64,000 bases of DNA from positions 2,974,501 to 3,038,500 of the forward strand of contig NZ_CP126101.1 in NCBI RefSeq assembly GCF_030123245.1. Direction: 5' to 3'. The stretch is from Lysinibacillus pakistanensis (GTDB lineage Bacteria; Bacillota; Bacilli; Bacillales_A; Planococcaceae). The notes under the pieces are model-generated. The model was not told the DNA's origin. It saw only the letters and a list, made by a program, of their open reading frames with translations, and ran no database searches. The position numbers and the translations under genes were made by a program. How positions within the stretch are numbered: position 1 is the first letter of the stretch; every line of letters begins with the position of its first letter. This document shows, piece after piece, positions 51,719 through 61,125 of the stretch.

Positions 51719-53196
51719 TGCCTCAGCAGGAGAAGGCTATAGACCTGAGCACCTTAAAAAAATTGTTTCAAAAATCTGCTGATATTCAATTTCAGGAATA
51801 TACATTTAATCAACACAAAGTACATTTCGTTACCTGTGATTCAATGATCGACCAGCAGTTACTCAATGAAGTCATTATAAAGCGCGTTCAATATCTCTTT
51901 GATCATTTAACAGATGCTCCGCTGGAAGAAAATATTGAAAAGGAACTCCATATCCCTACACTGCAAAAGGTTAAGGACAAAGAAGAGGCTATTACATTTG
52001 TCTATACGGGGTCTCTTCTGCTTTATTTTGAGGAAGAGGAATTGTTATATGCGAGTAATATTGCAAAAAAGCCTAATCGAAATCCTGAAGAAACGAGAAT
52101 GGAGGTTCTTGTAAAGGGACCTCGTGATAATTTTATTGAGGATATACGGGTCAATATAGCACTTTTGAGAAAACGATTACCGACTAATTCTTTTTGTGTC
52201 GAAAAAGTAGAGCTAGGTAAACGATCAAAAACAACCGTGGCCATTCTTTATTTTGATGATATTGTCGATATGGATATTTTACACGGCATTAAAAAGCAAT
52301 TGGCATCTGTTGATACAGATATAGTGTTCAGTGGGGATTTATTAATGGAACGTATTAATAAAAACTCTAAGCTTTTCCCAAAATTTGATTATACAGGACG
52401 TCCTGATTATGCCATTCAAGCTTTAATCAGGGGGCGTTTTCTTATATTCGTTGATGGTGTAGCATATGCTGTTATCACACCTGTGAATTTATTCCTATTA
52501 TTAAAATCGGCTGAAGATAATGAATACCCTATTATCTTTAGTTCTGTTGAACGTTTATTAAGGATATCCGGGATTTTAATTGGCTTATTGTTACCAGCAT
52601 TTTGGTTAGCCTTGACAACCTACCATCAAAATCAGCTACCATTGCAGCTTTTAGCAACAGTTGTCCAAGCGAAAACAGGGCTACCGCTCCCCTCTTCACT
52701 TGAAATGCTACTTATGCTACTCATGTTCGAATTATTCCGTGAAGCTGGTTTACGGCTCCCCTCTGTTATTGGAGGAACGATAAGTGTTGTAGGTGGATTA
52801 ATTATTGGGGATGCAGCCATCCGTGCTGGTGTAACAAGTCCAGAAATGATTGTGATCATTGCCATCTCTACAATTGCTTCATTTACATTAGTGAACCAAT
52901 CCCTAGTCACAACAATCAGCTTATTACGTGTCATTTTTATTCTTGCTAGTGGATTTTTGGGTTTATTTGGATTTTTTATCTCTCTATACTTGACACTTTT
53001 GTACTTATGTAACATTCGAATTTATGGTTATTCTTACATGAATCTTGCCACAGATTTAAATTGGTCTACCATTAAAAAATCCATCTTCCGACTATCACCA
53101 AAAGGCTATACAGAACGTAATAAAGCATTGGCTCCACAAGATTACACACGAACTTCTTCGAATAAGCAAAAGAAAACAAAGGAAAGCTCCCAATAG
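51718..53196 (+). CDS. Spore germinant receptor subunit A (GerAA-type)
   Basis: A 492-residue protein. A soluble N-terminal domain (residues 1-240, including VLVKGPRDNFIEDIRVNIAL and KTTVAILYFDDIVD) is followed by five or six membrane helices (ALIRGRFLIFVDGVAYAVIT, then LPSVIGGTISVVGGLIIGDA) and a basic cytoplasmic tail. These are standard GerA-family features. It is coupled to the B-subunit gene. No C-subunit lipoprotein gene follows; a terminator comes at 53221. Confidence 0.9.
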   Translation: MPQQEKAIDLSTLKKLFQKSADIQFQEYTFNQHKVHFVTCDSMIDQQLLNEVIIKRVQYLFDHLTDAPLEENIEKELHIPTLQKVKDKEEAITFVYTGSLLLYFEEEELLYASNIAKKPNRNPEETRMEVLVKGPRDNFIEDIRVNIALLRKRLPTNSFCVEKVELGKRSKTTVAILYFDDIVDMDILHGIKKQLASVDTDIVFSGDLLMERINKNSKLFPKFDYTGRPDYAIQALIRGRFLIFVDGVAYAVITPVNLFLLLKSAEDNEYPIIFSSVERLLRISGILIGLLLPAFWLALTTYHQNQLPLQLLATVVQAKTGLPLPSSLEMLLMLLMFELFREAGLRLPSVIGGTISVVGGLIIGDAAIRAGVTSPEMIVIIAISTIASFTLVNQSLVTTISLLRVIFILASGFLGLFGFFISLYLTLLYLCNIRIYGYSYMNLATDLNWSTIKKSIFRLSPKGYTERNKALAPQDYTRTSSNKQKKTKESSQ

Positions 53197-53220
53197 TCTT
53201 GGCATTTTTATTGCTTCATA

Positions 53221-53255
53221 ATAAATCTCCCCCTTTAAGATAAGGGGAGATTTAT
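53221..53255. terminator. Bidirectional terminator
   Basis: ATAAATCTCCCC pairs perfectly with GGGGAGATTTAT between convergent ger and ABC exporter genes. Confidence 0.88.
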
Positions 53256-53259
53256 TTAT

Positions 53260-55014
53260 CTATGGGACTTCTACATATTGTTGTATAGATTCACCTTGAC
53301 CTTTGCGAAACTGAATATGGTGTAGCTTAGCAAATAGACCATTTTGCTCAACTAGCTCATCATAAGTGCCATCCTCTTCGATGCCATTTGGTGTAACGAC
53401 AAGAACACGATCAGCATTGCGAATAGTTGCTAATCGATGAGCAATCACAAGGGTTGTTCGATTTTCTGCAAGCTTAGTTAATGACTGCTGGATAATCATT
53501 TCTGTTTCCGTATCTAAAGCAGAGGTTGCTTCATCTAAAATTAAAATTGGTGGATTTTTAAGGAACATTCGTGCAATGGCAATTCGTTGCTTTTGACCAC
53601 CAGAAAGCTTCAAGCCACGCTCCCCGATCTGTGTTTCATAGCCATCCGGCAACTCTGCTATAAAATCCTCTAAATGTGCTTTTCTAGCTGCCTCTTGAAT
53701 TTCTTCCTCATTAGCTTCTAGTCTTCCATAAGCAATATTTTCACGAATCGTTCCAGTGAATAAGAAAACATCCTGCTGAACGATACCAATTTGTGAACGT
53801 AATGAAGACTGTGTCATATTTCGTATATCTATGCCATCAATTGTAATAGCTCCACTGCTTACATCGTAAAATCTCGGAATTAAGGAACAAATCGTTGTTT
53901 TGCCTGCACCTGATGGACCTACAAAGGCAATCGTCTGCCCAGCCTGTATATCAAATGTAATATCCGATAACACCGTTTTTGAAGAATCATAATTAAAATG
54001 AACACTGTTAAATGAAATATCCCCATAAAGGTGTGTAACGTTTTTTGCTCCATCCTGATCTTGAATTTCAGGGTCTTGCTCAATTAACTCACGGAAACGT
54101 TTAAAACCTGCCATTCCCTTTGGATATAGCTCTAATAATGCACTAATTTTATCAATAGGCTTAATGAGAACATTTGTATATAAAACAAAGCTTACCAGTT
54201 CTCCATAAGAAAGTTTTCCATTAAAGCTTAGCCATGCCCCAACAACAAGTACAACTAACGTTAATAAGCGTGTCATCATATAAATACTAGAGTGTGTCCC
54301 TGCCATAATTTTATAAGCATACAATTTCGCAGAGCGGAAAAAGCCATTTTGCTCTTGAAAACGTTCAATTTCAAACGCTTCATTTGTAAAGGATTTAACG
54401 ACACGTACACCAGATACGCTATCCTCTACACGCCCATTGACATCAGCAATTTTTCCATACATAGTTTTCCATGCATTATTCATTTTTACATTACTAAACG
54501 TTACTAGCCATGTTAAAAATGGCACCATAATCGCTGCAATTAAAGCCAGCGTTGGATTAACATTAAACATAATAGCAAATGCACCAACAAACGTCATTAT
54601 CGCAATAAATAAATCTTCTGGCCCATGATGTGCAAACTCCCCAATATCAAATAAATCATTTGTGATCCGACTCATGATATGACCTGTTTTTGTATTATCA
54701 AAGAATCGAAACGATTGTCGTTGAACATGCGTAAAGAGCTCTTTCCGCATATCTGTTTCAATGTTAATGCCCAGCTTATGCCCCAAATAATTGACGATAA
54801 AGTTAAGAACCGTGCTCAGTACATAGACAAGCAGTAATAATACACTAACTTTGACTATCATACCCCAATCACCCGTAGGTAAAAGCTCATCAATAAACCA
54901 TTGTACTGCTAATGGAAATGCAAGTTCTAAAATGGCGACAATAATGGCACTTGAAAAATCGATAACAAACAGTCGCTTATGTGGTTTGTAATATGAAAAA
55001 AACTTTTTATACAT
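53260..55014 (-). CDS. ABC exporter, fused membrane and ATPase domains
   Basis: A 584-residue type IV ABC half-transporter. Six membrane helices (residues 15-300) are followed by an ATPase domain with Walker A GPSGAGKT, signature LSGGQKQR, Walker B ILILDEATSALD and the AHRLATIRNAD switch. It should act as a homodimer exporting drugs or lipids. ATG 55014 (MYKKFFSYY) follows GAGGGGA; the frame to 55047 is not needed. The subfamily resembles Bacillus multidrug exporters such as YfiB/YknU, but the substrate is not readable. Confidence 0.87.
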   Translation of the reverse strand: MYKKFFSYYKPHKRLFVIDFSSAIIVAILELAFPLAVQWFIDELLPTGDWGMIVKVSVLLLLVYVLSTVLNFIVNYLGHKLGINIETDMRKELFTHVQRQSFRFFDNTKTGHIMSRITNDLFDIGEFAHHGPEDLFIAIMTFVGAFAIMFNVNPTLALIAAIMVPFLTWLVTFSNVKMNNAWKTMYGKIADVNGRVEDSVSGVRVVKSFTNEAFEIERFQEQNGFFRSAKLYAYKIMAGTHSSIYMMTRLLTLVVLVVGAWLSFNGKLSYGELVSFVLYTNVLIKPIDKISALLELYPKGMAGFKRFRELIEQDPEIQDQDGAKNVTHLYGDISFNSVHFNYDSSKTVLSDITFDIQAGQTIAFVGPSGAGKTTICSLIPRFYDVSSGAITIDGIDIRNMTQSSLRSQIGIVQQDVFLFTGTIRENIAYGRLEANEEEIQEAARKAHLEDFIAELPDGYETQIGERGLKLSGGQKQRIAIARMFLKNPPILILDEATSALDTETEMIIQQSLTKLAENRTTLVIAHRLATIRNADRVLVVTPNGIEEDGTYDELVEQNGLFAKLHHIQFRKGQGESIQQYVEVP

Positions 55015-55117
55015 ATGTTCCCCTCTCAAGCTGCTAAATTTTTTCACTTATCTCCAATAGTACCACTTGTTTAAACCATTCCAAAAGTATTTTTTCGCCA
55101 TATTTTCATATTTCTAT

Positions 55118-55145
55118 TTGCATTTAATTTTAAAAGTGCTATAAT
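55118..55145 (+). promoter_or_regulatory. SigA-type promoter of the riboswitch-terC unit
   Basis: TTGCAT (55118-55123) and TATAAT (55140-55145) are 16 bp apart. Transcription would start about 30 bases before the riboswitch aptamer. Confidence 0.65.
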
Positions 55146-55181
55146 TCAATTATAAAGAATTGAATTGCTTTTGACATTATT

Positions 55182-55353
55182 GTCAAAGGGGAGTAGCTAG
55201 CAGATGTGAGTAATCCATCTGATTTCACATTCGTCATTACATGGTTTTTGGCCATCGGGTGTGAAGGCATATCTTAAATGATAAGATATTTTTTCTGTAT
55301 ACATACAGTTAATCGCTTAGCAAGACCTTTGCCTATTTTTAGGCATAGGTCTT
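55182..55353 (+). ncRNA. yybP-ykoY manganese riboswitch with intrinsic terminator
   Basis: The conserved opening CAAAGGGGAGTAGC (55184-55197) and the closing TTAGCAAGACCTTTGCC match the yybP-ykoY family. CAAAGG and CCTTTG can form the P1 stem. The same CCTTTG-containing stretch alternatively forms a terminator, AAGACCTTTGCCTA (55322-55335) with TAGGCATAGGTCTT (55340-55353), followed by TTTCTTTT. In this family manganese binding stabilises P1 and prevents termination. It controls the TerC-family gene downstream. Confidence 0.85.
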
Positions 55354-55433
55354 TTTCTTTTGCCTAAAATAGGGAAAGACTAAGTTAAAAGCAGTCATTC
55401 ACTTCTATTAAAAGATTAAAGGAGGAAACAAAT

Positions 55434-56195
55434 TTGGAGGCAATTTTATTTGAATACGCATGGGTACTCGTTGTATTAATTGTACTAGAGGGTTTATTAG
55501 CTGCTGATAACGCTGTCGTAATGGCTGTAATGGTCAAACATTTACCAAAGGCTCAGCAACAAAAAGCATTATTATATGGTTTAGTGGGTGCATTTATTTT
55601 CCGCTTTGCCGCGCTATTCCTTATCACAACACTCGTTAATTTCTGGCAAATTCAAGCTATAGGGGCTGCCTATTTATTATTTATGTCTATCAAGCATATT
55701 TATGATTCTCGGAAGGCCTCGCAAAATCCGGAAGAAATTGAAGAGCCTAAAAAGAAATCTGGCTTCTGGGTGACTGTAATGAAAGTAGAATTAGCTGATA
55801 TCGCCTTTGCAGTTGATTCGATTTTAGCAGCAGTTGCTATTGCAGTAACGTTACCACATATTGGAGATTTTGATATTGGCGGCATTAATGCAGGGCAATT
55901 TGCAGTTATGTTCCTAGGAGGAATTATCGGTGTGATTATGATGCGATTTGCAGCACGTTGGTTTGTGCGTGTGCTCGATAAATTCCCATCCCTTGAAACA
56001 GCTGCCTTCCTAATTGTTGGCTGGGTTGGTGTAAAACTAGCCGTCCTAACATTAGCACATGAAAAACTAGGTGTAATTCCACATGAATTCCCTCACTCCA
56101 CTTTATGGAAAGTAACTTTCTGGATTGTGTTAGTCGGTATTGCCCTTGGTGGTTATTTAGTGGGTGTCAAAAATCAAAAGAAAAACACAAAATAA
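55434..56195 (+). CDS. TerC-family membrane protein (YkoY/MeeY-like)
   Basis: A 253-residue integral membrane protein with seven helices. Helices carry the acidic motifs LEGLLAADNAVVMAVMV and ELADIAFAVDSILAAVA that define the TerC family. In Bacillus, TerC proteins under yybP-ykoY riboswitches export manganese and help load it onto secreted enzymes. The start is TTG 55434, eight bases after AGGAGG. Its terminator was disrupted by the insertion sequence at 56225 (see findings). Confidence 0.9.
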   Translation: MEAILFEYAWVLVVLIVLEGLLAADNAVVMAVMVKHLPKAQQQKALLYGLVGAFIFRFAALFLITTLVNFWQIQAIGAAYLLFMSIKHIYDSRKASQNPEEIEEPKKKSGFWVTVMKVELADIAFAVDSILAAVAIAVTLPHIGDFDIGGINAGQFAVMFLGGIIGVIMMRFAARWFVRVLDKFPSLETAAFLIVGWVGVKLAVLTLAHEKLGVIPHEFPHSTLWKVTFWIVLVGIALGGYLVGVKNQKKNTK

Positions 56196-56224
56196 AATAT
56201 TTGAAAAAATCACCTAGAAATATT

Positions 56225-57909
56225 GAGGGCACTGAAAAACATATAATTTTTATTGTTGAAATAGCCTAACTTAAAAAAGACAACTTCTTGTTACGAACGA
56301 AAGTTGTCTTTTTTTATTCTCCTTTACTATTTTTTTCTTTTAAAAGCGTAATAATTCGTTTCAAATTCACAGTGAAAATGGCTGTTGCACTTTGTATTTC
56401 CATACCAAATAGACCCGAAGCTATCGCCGTGTCATATCCGTGTCTATTTTTTAATTCACTATTTTTCGCCTCTATTTTATAGCGAGTACGTGCGAGCTCC
56501 TTAAACTCTTCACTGTTTTGGAATGCTTCTTGTTCCTTATGCTCAGTAGATTTGATTGAAACTGAATATGTTTTACTTTTTGCCCCTTCTTTATAACAAC
56601 CTTCGCGGAAAGCACATATTTTACATTTTTCGATATCAAAATAATACGTATGTTTTTGATTTTGTCCTTGATTTTTCTTTCCTGTCCGTGCTTTACGAAT
56701 TGCCATGTGGCCAGCTTTACACACATACATACCAGCATCTTTATTAAACTCAAATTCATCTTCTTTTGTTCGTCCACCTTGCGTGATTTGTGGATTTAGT
56801 TTAGATATAAGTTGGAATTCTTCTTTTTTTGCATACTGGATATTGTCTTTTTCAGAATAGGCTGTATCACCAATGACTGTATCAATGGTCATACCTGTTT
56901 CTTTACTTTTTTCAACTAATTCTTGAAGGTATTTTCCATCACTCTTCTCCCCAGTAGTTACTACCGCAGCTGTTATTATTCGCTCATCACTCATTGCAAT
57001 ATGTGTTTTAAAACCAAAGAAAGAAGAATCCGCTGATTTATGTCCAATACGTGCATCTGGATCTATCGAATAACTTAACTTCTCCTCATAATCTTGTACC
57101 ACTTCTTTTAGGACATTTAGTTTTTCTTTTACAGTTGGAATCATCTCAATTTGAGGTTGAGATTCAACTACCTCGATGACTTGACGACAGTAATCCACTT
57201 CATCATTTATTTCGTTAGAATTTGTCTTTGGTGGGAAATTCTCTTTCATCGATTCATCGATTTGATAAACAGCTTTTCTTACATTTTTTGATTTCTCTTG
57301 TAAAAATTCTATAGGTGATTTTTGATTATAACGTGCTTTTGTATGGGTGGCGTCCACGATTATTGTTTTATTTTTAATGACTTCTTTCTCTATTGCAATC
57401 TCTACAGTTTTGCCAATGAGCATACCTAATAAGCTCATATCTTGGAGACGGAGCTTACGGAATTTCGTTAGTGAACTTGGATTAATGACAGAGTCTTCTG
57501 GTGCCATATCTAAAAAATATTTAAACGACATATCATATTTAGAACGTTCTACCACATCTACATCGGATAAATCGAATATTGATTTTAATAGTAAATATTT
57601 AAACATGCGAATGGGAGGTACCGCATTACGACCATTATCAAGACAATATTTGTTTTTCAGTTCGTCTAAAATAAAAGAGAAATCAACAAGCTCATTTATT
57701 TGCCGAAGCATATTATCCTTCGGTACAACAATGTCATATATGGCCATAAACGGACTAAGATTAAGAGATTCTTGGTTTGAAATCATCGGGATATCACCTA
57801 CATACTTACTTTTAATATCATTATTATAAAGTAAAAAGGCAGTTGAAAGTTCGATTTAATTGAACTTTTCAACTACCTAATTTCAATAATGGACTTTTTC
57901 AGTGCCCTC
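56225..57909 (-). mobile_element. IS1182-family insertion sequence (second type), 1685 bp
   Basis: Perfect ends GAGGGCACTGAAAAA (from 56225) and TTTTTCAGTGCCCTC (to 57909) bound one transposase gene on the minus strand. The 8-bp target duplication GAAATATT lies at 56217-56224 and 57910-57917. A hairpin (AAAAAAGACAACTT with AAGTTGTCTTTTTT, about 56274-56314) ends the transposase transcript. It differs from the element at 33327 and appears intact and recent. Confidence 0.95.
56314..57786 (-). CDS. IS1182-family transposase
   Basis: A 490-residue DDE transposase. An N-terminal DUF772 region (NAVPPIRMFKYLLLKSIFDL) precedes the catalytic core: IIVDATHTKARY with the first aspartate, VIGDTAYSEKDN with the second and ARTRYKIEAKNSELK with the glutamate. 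A CKICAFREGC cysteine cluster lies between. AGGTGAT precedes ATG 57786. It is full length without frameshifts, so probably active. Confidence 0.93.
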   Translation of the reverse strand: MISNQESLNLSPFMAIYDIVVPKDNMLRQINELVDFSFILDELKNKYCLDNGRNAVPPIRMFKYLLLKSIFDLSDVDVVERSKYDMSFKYFLDMAPEDSVINPSSLTKFRKLRLQDMSLLGMLIGKTVEIAIEKEVIKNKTIIVDATHTKARYNQKSPIEFLQEKSKNVRKAVYQIDESMKENFPPKTNSNEINDEVDYCRQVIEVVESQPQIEMIPTVKEKLNVLKEVVQDYEEKLSYSIDPDARIGHKSADSSFFGFKTHIAMSDERIITAAVVTTGEKSDGKYLQELVEKSKETGMTIDTVIGDTAYSEKDNIQYAKKEEFQLISKLNPQITQGGRTKEDEFEFNKDAGMYVCKAGHMAIRKARTGKKNQGQNQKHTYYFDIEKCKICAFREGCYKEGAKSKTYSVSIKSTEHKEQEAFQNSEEFKELARTRYKIEAKNSELKNRHGYDTAIASGLFGMEIQSATAIFTVNLKRIITLLKEKNSKGE

Positions 57910-58114
57910 GAAATATTCTGGGTGATTTTTTAATTCCTCTATATAAAGTATTAGTATCTCAATATGAATTTGATAAAAAATGCTAATTGAGAACAAATAT
58001 CAATTGAGTTTTGTAGGGATTACTGTGAAAAATTAAATTTTTGTATGTCTGCCTCTCTTCGCTGTATACTAGAAGCAAGCAGAAGGTATTTACTGCAAAG
58101 GGAGGAAAACTTTT

Positions 58115-58624
58115 ATGTTATCTGAAAAACTACACACAGCATTAAATGATCAAATGAATTTTGAATTTTACTCCGCACATGCCTATATGGCGATGGCTGC
58201 GTACTGCACGGATCAAGATTATGATGGCTTTGCCAATTTCTTTTTAGTACAGGCGGAGGAGGAACGCTTCCATGCCATGAAATTTTATAATTTCCTAAGT
58301 GATATGGGCTACCGTGCAACCATCCAAGGCTTTGAAAGCCCAGGTAACCATTTCGAATCTATTTTAGATGCCTTCAAAACTGCACTTTCTCATGAAAAAG
58401 AAGTGACACGTCGTATTTACAATTTGTCAGACATCGCTTTAGATGAACGTGAGCATGCGACTATGGCATTCTTAAAATGGTTTATTGATGAGCAGGTAGA
58501 GGAAGAATCAACTTTCGACACACTAATTCGTAAAATTGAACGTATTGAGAACGACTCCAATGCTATCTTTATGCTAGATGCGGAATTAGCTACACGTACA
58601 TTTACGCCTGATGCTGAGGCATAG
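58115..58624 (+). CDS. ftnA: Ferritin
   Basis: A 169-residue non-haem ferritin of the FtnA type, which oxidises and stores iron in a 24-subunit shell. Ferroxidase residues are visible in NFEFYSAHAYM (Glu17), EEERFHAMKF (glutamate and histidine near 50-53), EKEVTRRIY and DEQVEEESTF. GGGAGG precedes ATG 58115. It is monocistronic with a long hairpin terminator. No Fur box was identified with confidence. Confidence 0.93.
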   Translation: MLSEKLHTALNDQMNFEFYSAHAYMAMAAYCTDQDYDGFANFFLVQAEEERFHAMKFYNFLSDMGYRATIQGFESPGNHFESILDAFKTALSHEKEVTRRIYNLSDIALDEREHATMAFLKWFIDEQVEEESTFDTLIRKIERIENDSNAIFMLDAELATRTFTPDAEA

Positions 58625-58674
58625 AATTTCATTTAGCCTATTTTAAATGAAAAATTTAATTTGGAAAATGCAAA

Positions 58675-58721
58675 AAGCTACTAAGTTTTTGAAGAAATTT
58701 TTCTTAAAAACTTAGTAGCTT
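58675..58721. terminator. Bidirectional terminator after ftnA
   Basis: The 16-bp arms AAGCTACTAAGTTTTT and AAAAACTTAGTAGCTT are perfectly complementary, followed by ATTTTTTG. Confidence 0.9.
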
Positions 58722-58745
58722 ATTTTTTGCTAATTAAATTTCAGC

Positions 58746-60824
58746 TCAATTTTTTTCGTAATAATAATAAAAATTTCCATCCGCATATGAAAGAAACCCT
58801 ATCTTTTCATTTGGTTTTAATAGTAATGTTTGTTCAGAACCCTTTAAATAGAAGATAGGGGCTTCTTCATTAACAAATGGTTTTCCTAAATTTTTATACC
58901 ATTTTTCATTCAGATGTTTAGAATAAAAATCAAACGAAATAGATTCAATCGTATCGTCATCATAAAAGCAATATTCTGTCTCTATTTTTTTCCCCGTATT
59001 ATCATTTAAGTAATAATAATTACAGGCTATAGTATTGTCAAAATATTTAAAACCTTTTTTATCTGGAGCACCTAATCGATTAACTACATCTTTTCTCGAA
59101 GAACCTAAGGTAATTCCATTTACTAAAAATACATTTTTTTGTTTATCGATCTTAATGATAAATTTATCCCGTTCAAATAATTCCACCAATGATTGGTTAT
59201 GCTTTTCAGCAATCTCGACCGCTGACTCCCCGTTACTATTTACACTATTTAGATTTGGCTTATTTTTTATTAGTACCTCAACAGTATTTTTATCTCCATT
59301 CAATATAGCTAAATATAACGGTGTTTGACCTTGCTTATTAAGTCCATTTAGATCTGTTCCCTTTTTCATTAGCTCAGACAAGAAAGTCATATCACCTTTT
59401 TTATGATTAAGTAAAACATGGATAGCATTATTTCCATTTTCATCAACCTTATTGAGATTTAGTCCTTTATCTATAAATAGTTGAACAATATCTTTATTTT
59501 GAGTAAGAATAGCCGTTTCATATGTATTTTGGCCCGCTGCATTCTTTCTATTCAAATCAATGTCCAGGTTCACTAAGTCCTTTAATAATTCTGTATTGTT
59601 TAACTGATGTAATAGGGCTACTTGGACTATATTATTTCCCTCATTGTCCACTTCTTGAGGATTTACTTTAATTTCATTAACAAGATAGTCAATCATATCT
59701 CTGTTCCCTATTTTCATTGCATAGTATAGAACCGTGTGTCCTTGCTCATTTTTTACATTCATATCAACCCCAAATGGATGAAGCTCTTTTAGTATTTCAT
59801 ATTGGTTATTTATGACTGCAATATGTGCAAGTGTATTTTTTTCTTTACCAACCTTTATACTTCCTATTTCTTTATTCATTAATGACATAGCTATTTTTTT
59901 ATTTGATAATTTTATAGCTTCACTTACAGAATTTTCACCGTCTTTATTAATAAAAGTAACTTTTGCACCGTTTTTAAGTAAAAATTCTATATTCTTTATA
60001 TCTTCCATTTTAACGGCCTCAATTAAAGAGTTATTCTTATCTTTTAATAAAAGATAATTATCCCACGAAAATGTAAACTTGGTGATAAAGCCAAAAACCG
60101 CAATACCGATAAGCAATAAAAGACTTATAAACATCGAGCAATACATAATGACTTTCTTCATTTTTTTCTTATATATTTTATGCTGACGTTCTTTTTCTGC
60201 TAGTTCTTTCTTTTTATGATCTTCAATCTGTTTTTCATAGAATGTAATATTTTCATTTATTGTTTTATCATTTCTATAATTTGAAAGAACATGATCTTTT
60301 TCTCTTTTGCATCGTTTACAGGTTTTCATATCCTCCAAGTTAAGACGTCCACATATACATAACCATTTATCATTTATTATTTGTGAATAGTATTTTGCAT
60401 CATTTCCTTCATGTGCTTTAACATAAGATAATTGCTTGGGGTTGTTAATTTCTTTTAGTTCTACTTCCTCTAGTTCAGTTTCCTTTTTAGACCATGTTGT
60501 TTCATCACTAAACAGTACTTTATGAATGACTATATCCATTTTCCTTGTATGACGAAAATTATCTAATGGAATTTTTTCCCCGTTATCAAAAGGCTGGTTG
60601 GGCTTTATTGATTCCGTTAACTGCTGTGTGTATTCAAAGCTATTTGATTCCATCCCTACTGGCTCGCCAAATTGATCATAACAATAGATAGTAGCTTTAA
60701 AGCCTTTTATACTTTTTTCTGAAATATTATTAAATCTAAATGAACAATAAACTTTTCCTGTTTTTTTACTTCTATATAACTGATACTCAAGCAATTCAAC
60801 GGGACAATTTATATCAACTAACAT
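58746..60824 (-). CDS. Zinc-ribbon and ankyrin-repeat membrane protein
   Basis: A 692-residue protein of mosaic design. An N-terminal beta-rich domain (1-140, GKVYCSFRFNNISEKSIKGF) is followed by a zinc ribbon (CICGRLNLEDMKTCKRC, about 150-168), a charged coiled coil, one membrane helix (about 226-248) and seven or eight ankyrin repeats (about 260-550; for example DENGNNAIHVLLNHKKGDMT). The last 130 residues (ITLGSSRKDVVNRLGAP) look like a SmpA/OmlA-type beta module. The ankyrins are probably extracytoplasmic. Function unknown. GGAGG precedes ATG 60824, within the 3' end of a small upstream ORF. Confidence 0.78.
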   Translation of the reverse strand: MLVDINCPVELLEYQLYRSKKTGKVYCSFRFNNISEKSIKGFKATIYCYDQFGEPVGMESNSFEYTQQLTESIKPNQPFDNGEKIPLDNFRHTRKMDIVIHKVLFSDETTWSKKETELEEVELKEINNPKQLSYVKAHEGNDAKYYSQIINDKWLCICGRLNLEDMKTCKRCKREKDHVLSNYRNDKTINENITFYEKQIEDHKKKELAEKERQHKIYKKKMKKVIMYCSMFISLLLLIGIAVFGFITKFTFSWDNYLLLKDKNNSLIEAVKMEDIKNIEFLLKNGAKVTFINKDGENSVSEAIKLSNKKIAMSLMNKEIGSIKVGKEKNTLAHIAVINNQYEILKELHPFGVDMNVKNEQGHTVLYYAMKIGNRDMIDYLVNEIKVNPQEVDNEGNNIVQVALLHQLNNTELLKDLVNLDIDLNRKNAAGQNTYETAILTQNKDIVQLFIDKGLNLNKVDENGNNAIHVLLNHKKGDMTFLSELMKKGTDLNGLNKQGQTPLYLAILNGDKNTVEVLIKNKPNLNSVNSNGESAVEIAEKHNQSLVELFERDKFIIKIDKQKNVFLVNGITLGSSRKDVVNRLGAPDKKGFKYFDNTIACNYYYLNDNTGKKIETEYCFYDDDTIESISFDFYSKHLNEKWYKNLGKPFVNEEAPIFYLKGSEQTLLLKPNEKIGFLSYADGNFYYYYEKN

Positions 60825-60837
60825 TCTATTCCTCCTA

Positions 60838-60972
60838 TTAATTCAGCAACTCAAATTCTTCTTCTTGAGGCTTATTAGTATCATTCGCCTTTTTTCCCCA
60901 GTACTTCATATCCTCTCTTTCTTCCTTTTGAGATAAACTAATTATACTTGTTAGTGGTAGTACCAGTTTCAC
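60838..60972 (-). CDS. Small ORF (44 aa) upstream of the ankyrin gene
   Basis: GTG 60972, with GGGGGAA upstream, opens 44 codons: MKLVLPLTSIISLSQKEERE, then DMKYWGKKANDTNKPQEEEF, ending ELLN. It stops 13 bases before the ankyrin gene, whose ribosome site lies in between. A short hydrophobic start and a charged, acidic tail look protein-like. It may be a translational-coupling leader or a genuine small protein. Confidence 0.45.
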   Translation of the reverse strand: MKLVLPLTSIISLSQKEEREDMKYWGKKANDTNKPQEEEFELLN

Positions 60973-61071
60973 CAGAATTCCCCCATATATTGAAAAATAA
61001 TAAATATTATATACTAATCACCCATTATTTACTATATATTTCAGGAACCTTGATTGATTTTGATATAAAAA

Positions 61072-61097
61072 AGAAACGCTCAAAAATGAACGTTTCT
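61072..61097. terminator. Terminator after the anti-sigma gene
   Basis: AGAAACG-c-TCA pairs with TGA-a-CGTTTCT about 30 bases beyond the stop of the minus-strand gene at 61126, with T-rich flanks. Confidence 0.75.
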
Positions 61098-61125
61098 CTC
61101 TTTTGAAAATATGGAAATATTACTC

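Larger units (their letters stand above)
60825..61125. other. Gap holding a small ORF and a terminator
   Basis: Apart from the 44-codon ORF at 60838-60972 and the hairpin at 61072-61097, I see only AT-rich sequence. Confidence 0.5.
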
